Shown piece by piece: positions 10,988-20,167 of a DNA stretch of 21,736 nt (position 1 is the stretch's first letter; every line of letters starts with the position of its first letter). Source of the stretch: Irineochytrium annulatum (taxonomy: Eukaryota > Chytridiomycota > Chytridiomycetes > Chytridiales > Chytridiaceae); assembly GCA_027600665.1 (NCBI GenBank), contig JADGJL010000290.1, forward strand, positions 4,910 through 26,645. Reading direction: 5' to 3'. The position numbers were made by a program, and so were the translations under genes. A model generated the notes under the pieces. It was not told the DNA's origin and did no database searches. It saw nothing but the letters and a program-made list of their open reading frames with translations.

Positions 10988-13900
10988 ATGAGCGTCGCCC
11001 CGTACGCGGCCGCCTACGTGCGCGCACTGTCGGTTAACCGCCAGCTGAGGGCTCAGGTTGCGGCGCGGTTGGCCAAGGGACAGGCCTGGGAGGTGGAGGA
11101 GAGGCTCGTAGTCTGCATGGTACGTGCTGAGATGAAGCGGTGTTAGAGCGCCGTCGCTAACAGTCTTCATCATTGCGATTACTAGGTGGACATTTCCGGC
11201 TACTCCAAGATGTCAGCTGGTCTGACCTTCCTGGGCAAAATGGCCTCAGAGGTACAACGCCGACTTTACGTTTTGTTCGATACTGAGCTTGCTCCAGGTC
11301 ATAACGAAGACCGTCGGCAGCTTCCTGAGTAAGATAATTGACGTGATCGCGCTATACAGGGGCGATATCGTCCGGTTTTTAGGTAGGGGTTGACCTCCCA
11401 CTTGCTAATCGCAGGTGCTAATCATCACTCGGCTGCAGGCGATGCCCTCCTCGTCGCTTTCTCCCCCGACCCTGACGAGCCCGACCTCAGCCAGTCCGTC
11501 CTCCGCTCCCTCGCCTGCTGCCTCCACGTCGCAACCTGCTGCAAGTCCGTCGACATCGACATGACACTTGCTTCGACCTCCCATAACCCGGACCACCGGC
11601 GGGACCCTCTCATGGCGGAGCTGGCCTCCGGCAACTCTGCCATGTCCTCCCTCTACTTGCACTTTGCCATCACGGCGGGGCCGATGTCACGAATCATCTT
11701 GGGCGACCCGGCGTGGAGGTTGGATTACTGCGTACAAGGGGCCGGGTTGCGCGCGCTGGGGGTTCTGTTGGACAACACGGCGCATGGAGAGCTTGGGATC
11801 TCGTCCGACGCGCTCGCCGAGCTGGATGTGGCGTGCAGGTCCGAAGTGGAGCGCTTGGCAAATGCGAAGCGGGTCGGAGGGCATACCCTACTGAGTGCGG
11901 GGGCGGTAGCGGCGTTGACGGCCAGCGTGTTCCGCACCGACGCGGGAGCTGTGGCCGGCATGGCCGACGCCCTCGTCGCGAAGCTCTTCTGGGAAGGTGA
12001 CGGCTTGCATAGGGGGCGCGTCATCCACGTGCAAGCGGCGCCGTCTGACCGCGTTGGGTTGCAGGGACTGACCTCGGGAACAATTGCCGACGCCGACGAG
12101 GCGGACGGGGAGGAGTTCGTGCGCAAGTTCGTGAATCACTCGCTGCTGAAGCGCATAGACGCGTACCAGTCACGGGCCGCTTTCCGGTCGTCCACTCTGG
12201 CAAGGACGACGTCGACTCTCGCAAGGACGACGTCTACTCTGGCTACGACGACGTCAACTATCGCGAGAGGGGCGTCAGCTGATGGGGGCCGGCCATTGAC
12301 GGTTAAAAGTAGAGCCACAGTTAAGCAGGTGGCGGATAGATCGCCGGTGAGCGGTGGCGCCATTGCGATAGCGCCGCAGCACGGGGTTGGGGCGGATCGT
12401 TTTGCGGAGTTCAGGAGCGTGGCGACCATCTTCGTGGCGCTCGTGTTCCCGTTCGAGCTTGACGTGGTTCAGAAAATTTTTTTGAGCTTTGTAAAGGCGT
12501 TGAAGGAGCACAAGGGTGTCTTCCTGCAGTATTCAGGTGTGCGCTTAGATTTAGCGTGCCTCACGATTGCCCACTGACGCTTTTGGGGAACTTTACAGCT
12601 GATGATAAAGGACAGACTATGTTGGCGATATTCGGCTTACCATCCTTTTCACACGTCAACAACTCGGACCAATCCGTGAAGTGCATGAAGTGGTTCGTTG
12701 AGGACTTGCAGAAGGTCCTGGATGGACCCTTTACAAAATACATCTCAATATCGATCTCGTCCGGTGAGATTCTTTTCACAAAGCTGGGGAACGACTATAG
12801 GAGCGAAGTTGGCTTGCTGGGTATGCTTCCACTCTGCAGCGGTTTTCAGAGATTTGCTGCTAAGCCATTTACATCAGGGGACGTCATTGTGACAGCGGCG
12901 CGCCTTATGCCCATCGCAGGTTCTAAACAGACAATCGTCATCGATCAAGAGACACACGAGAACGTGAAGCTCACACATGCAACCCAGGATCTCGGCATGG
13001 TTCATCTGAAGGGCCGCGCGAACGATTCTAGGATTTACTCTATCGACCTCGGCGAGGCCGGCGTTAGCGCTGGCGCCACTTCAACTGCGCGCTCACAGTT
13101 TGGATACAAGCAAGAGAGGGAGGTGCTCGTAGAAAGGTTTGCGAGCTGGCAAAAAGAAGGAAGGCGTGCCGTTATCATCGTGGAGGCTCCAAGTGGGCTT
13201 GGGAAGTCGACGCTTGCTGCCTTTCTCATGGCGCACGCGGCTGAGCACGACGTCCCCACTTGTCTGACGCAAGGTAGGACTTCTGCGGAAAAGAGCATCA
13301 TAGCGACTATAATTCCTCAAACCAGGCAGCGAAATGGACCAATGGCGCCCCTTTAGCGGCCTTGAGCCCATGCTACTTTTCATCTTTAACAACCTCCAGA
13401 CCCACGTCCTAGGAGCCGCCTCCTCGGCTTTCATGCTCGCGCGTAACCCGACCCGAAACGGTTCCTTATCGGCCTCTTCGTATGTTACCTCCCGTAGGGC
13501 GTCAATGCACCGACAAAGTTTGGCCAACCAGAAGAATTCAACTCAGGCGGTTGCGACGCTGGTTTCGGCGGCGCAGACGTTTCTCGTGAAGGCGGGTGTC
13601 GATTTGGCCCTGTGTCCGCTGCTCGGCATGGTATCAGCGGGTTTGGCTGCCCCCGAGACAGCCTTGACGGAGGTGATGGACGCACAGGCGCGGATAAATC
13701 ACGTCAAATCCATGGTGGCTAATATCGTGACGGCGTTCGTGAGGGATTTTGGGGCGGTATTTGTATTCGATGACGCACAGTGGTACGACTCGCATACGCT
13801 CGAAGTCCTCATGACATTGGCACGGTACTGCCCAAAGGTGAATAGCGTGCTATGGCACGTCACTTCGGTGGGGTAGTAGTTAACCCGCGATAAAGGTTTT

Positions 13901-16533
13901 CCTTCAGATTTTGACGAGACCTTTGAAACTGTCGGAGAATCGAGCGATAGAGAGGGCACTTACGCTGCCGGATACCCTTCATCTCTTGCTTGGTGGTTTC
14001 AGTGAGGCGGAAGCCAGCGCTTTAATTGTGAGTCTGGATGAATGGTTTGTTGGCGCGTTTTGTATTGAAAATTACTCTCCGCAACGCAGATGTCGAAGCT
14101 GGGCAAGCTCACCGTTCCCGTCACTGGTGTTGACCCGATCATCTCCGCCGCCATATTCGCAAAGACGAGCGGCAGCCCATTGTTTCTGCAGATGATAATC
14201 GATGTCCTCTTTGTGAAGGTCGGGGGAGAGTTGATTGTCAATGCGGAAGGCGTCCTTAGCCTCCGCGATGACTCTGTTCGCGTAGAGGCTATTTTGACGG
14301 ATCTAAGCGCTGCAGTTCTTTTTCAGTTTGATCGTCTGGACGCGACATTTCAACGCATTCTTAGAGTGGCTTCAGTCTTCGGGCAGGTTCGGCTCGACTT
14401 TCTGTTTTTGGCCGAATAACCACTAACTTCCCTGCAGTATTTCAATCTTAGCAACGTGCTTGCCCTGGACGATTTTGGCATAAATGTGTCGGAGTGCGTG
14501 GAACTAATTAAGGACAGTGATGTTTACAATTTCCTTGTCTGTGACCTACCTATCTCCTCGACGTCAGTTGAGGTTTCTAAAAACCCCGGATCTGACGGCG
14601 TCGAGTGCTACTTCCGGCACATCAGCATCATGAACGCAATTTACGAGTCGATAACTTTTGAGGACAGGCTTGCGGCGAACGCTTCCGTCGGGCTCATGAT
14701 CGAGAATATTTTGGACGAAGACAACAGGGAGGCTCTTCTCCCCGGCCTAGAGTACCATTTTACTCGCGCCGGGAACGTGGAGAAAACTATTAGCTATAAG
14801 GAGGAGCTTGGGTGCGTTCATTACGCTGATCTTGCCAGGCTTACAAACTGAATTTCCTCTAATTCTTTATTGTTAACAGGCTCTTGCTAGCGCGGAAATC
14901 CCAATGGGTAGAAAGCGTTAGGATTCTAGAGTCTCTTGTAGAGTACGTCGCCGAAATTAATCCCGAAGACCTCCAGAAGTTGTCGGCTCCAATCACGCCA
15001 CTTCGAAAAGCGTTATGGTTCACGCGTCTATGCAATGCCTACACTGCTATCAGGCGATATCCGAAGGAACGAGACGCCGGGCTGTTGGCCTTACGTCATC
15101 TAGAGACGGCGCCATGGCCAAAAAATGAAAAAGAAATGAAGCTTGGAGCAAAGGCAATGAAGAGTCGAGCTGTTCTAAATTGGGTTTTGACATATGGTGG
15201 AAAGGTGAGAACAAAACCACCTAAGAGAACGTTTCCACAAAATCTGCCAACCAAGTGGCAGGACAAGACGCAGCTTATTGAAATGGAAAAGATGGTGCTT
15301 CGCAGCATGACGGAGGCGCTATCAACAGATAAGGCTTACACGGTTGATGAGAAATCCTACCTTGTGATGCGGTATTTTAACTTGCTGATACGAAACAACA
15401 ACAATCCGACGGAGTGGACGACAATTCTTTACAGGCTTGCCTTCACCAGTCTATTCGCCAACCCAAAACTTTACGACTTCTTCATTCGTTCAGCGGATGC
15501 AAATGACAAAGGACACGATCACCCCTCGTACTTATTCATCAAAGTAAGTTGTATAAATTTATTCAGTTTCCGTGTCTTACATTCCCTCTGTCTATAACAG
15601 GCCGTTAACAAGCCATTTTCGGCGGCTAATTTCAGGGAATGCGTCCCTCTGATGCTGAAATTTCATAAGTTTGCGAAGTCCCGCTGCGACGTCAACTTCG
15701 AGCATGCCAGTATCGGCTTTGCCTCATCGGTAGCCTTTCACTCTGGACTGTTCAACACTATTGACGAAGTCTCCGAGCCATTTTACCGCGGTTCCCTAAC
15801 GCTCAAGGATGACCCGGTTTTCAGCTTAGCGGTCTTATACGCGATCTACCGTGTTGCGCTCGTCCGTGGCGACGCCGACGCCATATCTGAGTGGCGGCAG
15901 GCCTTTGAACCAAGGGCGGCTGTAGCCCGGGTCCTCAGCTTCGAACTCGGAGCAAGCGAAACCATCACTGCGCTCGGCAAAATTACCAACGCAGACTTCG
16001 ACGGCGCGCTAGAGGCATTAGAAGAGTTTTGTGATGTGTATAAAACCCTGTCCTTTGGCCCCGACAGCGTGGACGTAATCCTGACCGTGCCGCACGTCAT
16101 TTTCCTACTATTCGACCCTGTCCGATCTGGTCTTCCAATTACAGGAGTTGGGTCGAACAACGTTGTTCTATCGTCATGGACAGGCGAGAACCTCGTTCGC
16201 GTGAAGACTGTGGTGAACACCATGGCTGACGCGTTCAAAGCCCTCGGAATTATTCGCCGCCATGTCGTCTCATTCTGGATTATTGAAATGCTCGAAATCA
16301 TCCACCAGCTGCTAGACGGCCGCGTCAGCGAGGCTGTGAGGATCGCAAAGAAGAAACTGCAAAGCAAGCGAAGAGCCGAGCTCGGAGGTTTCCCCGTTCT
16401 TAAAGCAATGTATCATGGCATCATTGCGAAGTACACAGGTTCTACGGTGGACAGGATTGAACATAGAGATATTTCCTTCACCCTGTTTAAGTCCCAACAG
16501 TGTCATTCATACCTCAAGTGGCTAGATTTGTAA
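10988..16533 (+). CDS. sAC-like adenylyl cyclase/NTPase, copy B (12 exons)
   Basis: Spliced by hand: exons 10988-11119, 11186-11251, 11298-11382, 11439-12536, 12599-12820, 12878-13273, 13326-13837, 13908-14027, 14090-14386, 14438-14811, 14880-15543, 15601-16533. Together 4899 nt, 1632 aa, with no internal stop. ATG 10988 (context CACC) is the first ATG in frame. Domains: C1 with VDISGY (Asp46) and FLGDALL (Asp96); a variable linker at about 347-428 with a four-unit repeat; C2 from about 430 to 545 ending GLLGDVIVTAARLM; NTPase with Walker A APSGLGKS (Lys644) and Walker B FVFDDAQW (Asp815/816); ASVFGQYFNL near 970; then ~640 helical, probably TPR-like residues. The order is that of ADCY10. In C2, the positions I align to human Lys334, Thr405 and Asn412 are Gln458, Gly532 and Val539, while Arg416 is kept as Arg543; catalysis is therefore uncertain. 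Every intron position matches copy A. The likely setting is the cytosol, with nucleotide-regulated cAMP signalling. Confidence 0.92.
12191..12274 (+). repeat. Four-unit 21-bp minisatellite inside the cyclase B linker
   Basis: Four consecutive imperfect 21-base units, beginning TCCACTCTGG, TCGACTCTCG, TCTACTCTGG and TCAACTATCG, encode STLARTT, STLARTT, STLATTT and STIARGA. They lie between the C1 and C2 cyclase domains. Copy A has a different, shorter linker (57 versus 81 residues between the flanking RIDA and EFRS motifs), and this difference explains why exon 4 of copy B is 72 nt longer. Confidence 0.85.
12821..12877 (+). other. Intron 5 of cyclase B, open in frame
   Basis: 57 nt, GTATGC to ACATCAG. 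Its length is a multiple of three with no stop, so retention would insert 19 residues into the C2 core immediately before the DVIVTAARLM motif. Splicing restores the family motif, so I treat it as an intron and not as coding sequence. Confidence 0.85.
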
Positions 16534-17812
16534 ACAAACAATTGGACGAGCAGCTCTTATTTGCGCCTTTTCTTCCAAAACGGCATTATCTATAAGTTCG
16601 GTTCGGTGTTACATTTGTGAAAGGAAGGCTGGGTGGACTGTGAGGCAGCGAAATAAGGAGATAGCCTATGCCCTTCTTTACGCGGCTGGAAAGTTGCCGG
16701 ACATCCACGATGCAGCATAGGATGACGTTAGTTTGGACAGAGGACGAAGATGTCATAGTAGTTTGATAATATTGGTAGTAAAAGCCCATCATTGCTGCAA
16801 TGAGATCAAGTTGTATCGCTTTAAGGTCATTAGTTAAAATATGGCAACGTATCACTGCCACTGAAACCCTCGTTGGCCGCATGCTCATCCGAATACAAAT
16901 TTCTCAGCTTACTGAGAGATCTTAGAACATCGTATGCGCATCCTGCTGACGCCTGCAACTCAATTTATATAAGCGCTCCTCAAAATCAAGTACAGCAAGG
17001 TTGATGTCACATTTCCATTTCGGACAGAGAAGAACGAACCCATCTCGCCATTACACGTCCTCGCAACCAGATATGCGGTCCGGGTCAAGTTGCCGGTCGG
17101 TCACCACCGCCATTACTGGATCCAGATAAGGGCAGAGCGTGTGGTGCGCGCAGGTTGTGCACGCTGGTGGCCGTCGCCGCTTGTGCGAAGACATTTGCGA
17201 TAAGCGCCCCATCCAGCGGTTCAAATGGGTGCTTTATCGGGGCCGCAATGTTGATGCGGATCTGGAGCGCCTTCGGGTGGGCGGGTCGACATAGGGAGAT
17301 CGGGAATGGGCTCTGTATTATGCCCAGCGCACGACAATACAGAAGGGGACGTTGGTGGCCGAGTTGATATATCTCCGCACTGCCGGTCGACGCCCGCCTG
17401 TCGCCAAAAGTGAACGACAGGGCTTACGTTCGCATGAACCGGCCAAGGCGACCGACCCACTTCTCGATCTTTGCTTGATACTTTTCCGTGCCCGCCTGCG
17501 GTGCCGTGTCGCCTCGTCCGCGTTGTGAACAAATGCGTGCCGTCGATGGCGGCGATCATTCCATCAATCTCGCGTTCCTGGTCGGCTTTCGCATCCTCAG
17601 CATTCAGATGGCCATACCTCGTTTCTCGGAGTAAAATCGTTTGAGTTGAAACGAGCGCCACAAGTGGCCCATACTGTATTTGTTCTAAACTTGCAAGAAA
17701 ACTAAAAAAGGAGGTATGCAGATTACATACGGTGATACTTCGTAAGTAAAAGAGGTCTTGTGTGAATCCTATACGCCATCCACACAATAAATGCGCATTC
17801 CACTGTCCTACA
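16534..17812. other. Intergenic region between cyclase B and the WSC gene
   Basis: These are the convergent 3' ends of cyclase B and the minus-strand WSC gene. No complete gene is supported. A TATATAA stands near 16965 with no convincing plus-strand gene after it. The only protein-like signal is the minus-strand frame at 17221-17787, listed separately. Confidence 0.5.
17221..17787 (-). pseudogene. Possible PIF/Harbinger-type transposase remnant
   Basis: A 188-codon open minus-strand frame without an ATG near its start. It contains GMIAAIDGTHLFTT, which resembles the first-aspartate motif of PIF/Harbinger (HARBI1, DDE_Tnp_4) transposases, usually written G.IGAIDGTH. No convincing second or third catalytic residue and no terminal inverted repeats were found. 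The tail is Pro/His-rich and does not look like a folded catalytic domain. It may be a decayed fragment or a chance match. Confidence 0.25.
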
Positions 17813-18494
17813 TTATGCCACGAGCGTGCACCATACGAGGACCAGACCAGCCCATCCCATCAACGCCTTCACCCTCTTCCCGTTCCCTGTCCACTTCCCA
17901 ACAGCTCCACTCGTTGGCCGGTGCGCGACCGGCGGCGCGCCAGTGTTCACGAACCCGCCACCGTTTCCTGCTGTCGCGAACGTGATCATTCCACCGGTCA
18001 GGAGCGTCGGCACGTTCAGGGGTTGCTCCGTCGTCCTGGCCGGCTCCGACACGACCGACGTGATGGTGACGGCGGCGGGTGTTGAGGTCTGCGTGACGGC
18101 CGTCGGGACCGTGGACGGGCTTGTGGACGGCGACGAGATCGAAGCGGTGGGCGGGGTGCTGGACGACGACGGCGAGGAGGATGTGGACGGCTGCGGTGAT
18201 GGGGTCGATGACGGGGATGACGTGGGCACAATGCCTGGCTGGCTCTGGATGAGGTAGAAGATCGAGGCGCCGTCGCCGCACAGCTGGCCGTCGAGGCATG
18301 GGCTGCAGGAGTTTGAGGTTGTGGACCCCGCGGTGGCGGAGGTTGGGACGCAGAGGCAGGAGCTGTCCAGGCGGCTGACGGAGAAGAGGTAGGCTGAGGA
18401 CTTGTCGTAGCATCGGGAGGAGCAGACCGCGTGCGTTGGGACCGTGCCCACATCAATAGCCTGCGGTCTGAGGAGGTTGAGGCAGCCACTCATA
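17813..18494 (-). CDS. WSC-domain protein, probably GPI-anchored (last exon; 5' end unresolved)
   Basis: Counted from the in-frame ATG at 18493 this exon encodes 226 residues. Residues 4-73 carry eight cysteines (4, 24, 28, 46, 48, 63, 66, 72) in the C...CxxxC...CxC...CxxC...CG pattern of WSC carbohydrate-binding domains, ending near IFYLIQ. A Ser/Thr/Pro-rich stalk follows, then a C-terminal hydrophobic stretch (WAGLVLVWCTLVA) ending at the stop with no cytoplasmic tail, the pattern of a GPI-attachment signal. The ATG lies only three residues before the first WSC cysteine, and CCCCAG directly precedes it, so an upstream exon carrying the signal peptide is expected. One candidate is the ATG at 19079 (MAFLSNPVTSLCRISTFLA...), but I could not build a convincing join. 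The likely place is the cell wall or outer plasma membrane, binding wall polysaccharide. Confidence 0.75.
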
Positions 18495-20167
18495 CTGGGG
18501 AGCTGATGACGAAGAGGCGCCCCGCAAAAGGTTCGTGTTCGAAGTCCTCCAGCCGCTCTCAGAACACCAAGCAACCCCAGATCCCGTCTACGAACCACCA
18601 TCTTTGTGTGCCGACCCGAGCAGAAGCCGAGGAGGTCGCCAGAAGCCAGGCCTTCGCGCCCCACCACGCCGGCGAACGCCGCCGCCAACGGTCGGCGGGC
18701 TGTTCCTGCTCAGGGGCACGCGGCTTGGCGAACGACGTCGGCGTCACTCAAGCGAACGTCGGCGAAATCTCGAACTCGCCGATGTTGGATGTCGAGGACG
18801 CAGGAAGAGTCGATGTGGAATGAGCAGGCGCGCGCGGAGGAGTACTGGTCGGGGTGAAAGGAGCAGGCCTGATCAGCATTTGCTTTCAGGCGATCGGAGG
18901 AGGCAGACGAAGACGATGGAGAAAGGAAGATGGGGTAGACGGGTCGGATACGGAGATAGGCTGGTTGGGCTCAGGGTGACGAACAGGGCGTTGAAAAGCA
19001 AAGCACGGCAGACGATCCGCGTGGCGAGGAACGTGGAGATGCGGCACAAGGATGTTACCGGGTTCGAGAGAAAGGCCATTTAGATGCGGGTTTGTAGGCG
19101 CGAGTCATGCGTGTAGAAGTGGACGTGCGCGTGTATTCTAACTGAAGGTGTATAGGAATGTCTCGGCGGTAGGGTGACTAATCGCTCTTGACGTGTGTTT
19201 GTTAACCATACGCAGACGCGTTGGACTCCCTCGACGCCTCGCCGCCACTTCCTGCGGCGACTGGGTGAACGGCGTTCTTCTTGTGAGTACTCCTTTGATG
19301 CCTTACCTCATGCTTGCCTGCCTCCGTTTGCTATGTCCCTCGCGTTGTGGCCATCCTAAAATGTCTGTGGCTTGATGCTTTGTCCTTACCAATAATCGGG
19401 GACGGCGCCATTACATTTATATATCAAGATATGCATGGCCACGCTCTCCCTTGCAGTGTAGTTAGAAGAATGAATCTGAAGTTTTCCAAAGAAAACTGTG
19501 CTATCTTAATATTGAACGTGGTACTTGTACGCAGCGTGAAGCCCGTCCGTGGTGATCTTCGATTCGTCTGCAAACTATGACCTGTAAGTTCTTCGCACTA
19601 TCATGATTGAAAGAAGTAATAATGTGCAGCATATTCACATTAAAAGAGCATTTAGGCCATTCCAGTTTTATTCAGATCCAAAACAAGACGTGAAAAGAAT
19701 GCCGTCGGGGTTTGATTCTCAAATGCGATAATTGCGTTATGCACAAGGGTTGGAGGTAGGCCTTAGGGTGAGGGGCAAGAGATTTGTTGCAAACAGAAAG
19801 GAGACAAGTGATATTTTAATTAAAAAGGGAAGGATTTAGTTGCGAGAGGATTGTAGGGCAGACTACTAGACAAGAAAGACAACCACAGAAGAAGCAACCG
19901 TGAGGGTGAGCGAAAACGGGATCATAAAAACACATATAAACACGTGGATGATGGTTGCAGACGCTACGGTCTTACTTTACATACGACATGGGGGTAACTA
20001 TACGCGATATTGGATGGAAAATAAACAGAGTGATAGTGGGGTAGAGGGTCCTCCTTAAAAGCGAACGTAGCCAACTAGGTGAACAGTAACTAGTTTACAG
20101 GGTGAACGATAACCAGCTACAAACAAGTGGTGAACAATTACTAGTTTTAAAGAGAAGCTAAGCTGTC
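18495..20167. other. Region without a confident gene
   Basis: 18495-19080 probably contains the 5' exon or exons and introns of the minus-strand WSC gene. On the minus strand, 18873-19079 starts with an ATG and a partly hydrophobic peptide. A Cys-rich frame, a Ser/Thr/Pro-rich frame and several splice-like sites lie between it and the WSC exon, but no single model keeps frame convincingly. The Arg-rich plus-strand frame at 18535-19083 looks like a shadow. 19081-20060 is AT-richer and I see nothing in it. The last part, 20061-20152, is a short tandem repeat, probably in the 3' untranslated region of the gene ending at 20168. Confidence 0.45.
20061..20152. repeat. Short tandem repeat, four degenerate units of 17-26 bp
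   Basis: Units start at about 20061 (GCGAACGTAGCCAACTAG), 20078 (GGTGAACAGTAACTAG), 20101 (GGTGAACGATAACCAGCTAC) and 20127 (GTGGTGAACAATTACTAG). The shared core is GTGAAC...TAAC.AG or a close variant. It lies immediately downstream of the stop codon of the minus-strand gene at 20168. Confidence 0.7.

Larger units (their letters stand above)
10988..13273 (+). repeat. Inverted-repeat arm B (high-identity half of cyclase B)
   Basis: Partner of 4860-7083 in opposite orientation, with a spacer of about 3.9 kb. Exon and intron lengths are identical in the two arms for exons 1, 2, 3, 5 and 6 and introns 2, 3 and 4. Exon 4 differs by 72 nt because of the C1-C2 linker; intron 1 differs (66 versus 75 nt) and intron 5 differs by one base. 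Downstream introns share position but little sequence. Confidence 0.85.

Noticed and set aside
11383..11438. Open frame suggesting that cyclase B starts within MTSHLLIAGANHHSAA
   Set aside because: This is read-through of intron 3. Splicing joins RFL to GDALL, the standard cyclase motif, and the frame starts with TTG, not ATG.
18535..19083. Plus-strand 182-codon Arg-rich frame
   Set aside because: No domain or ordinary composition; it lies opposite the presumed 5' part of the WSC gene in GC-rich DNA and looks like a shadow.
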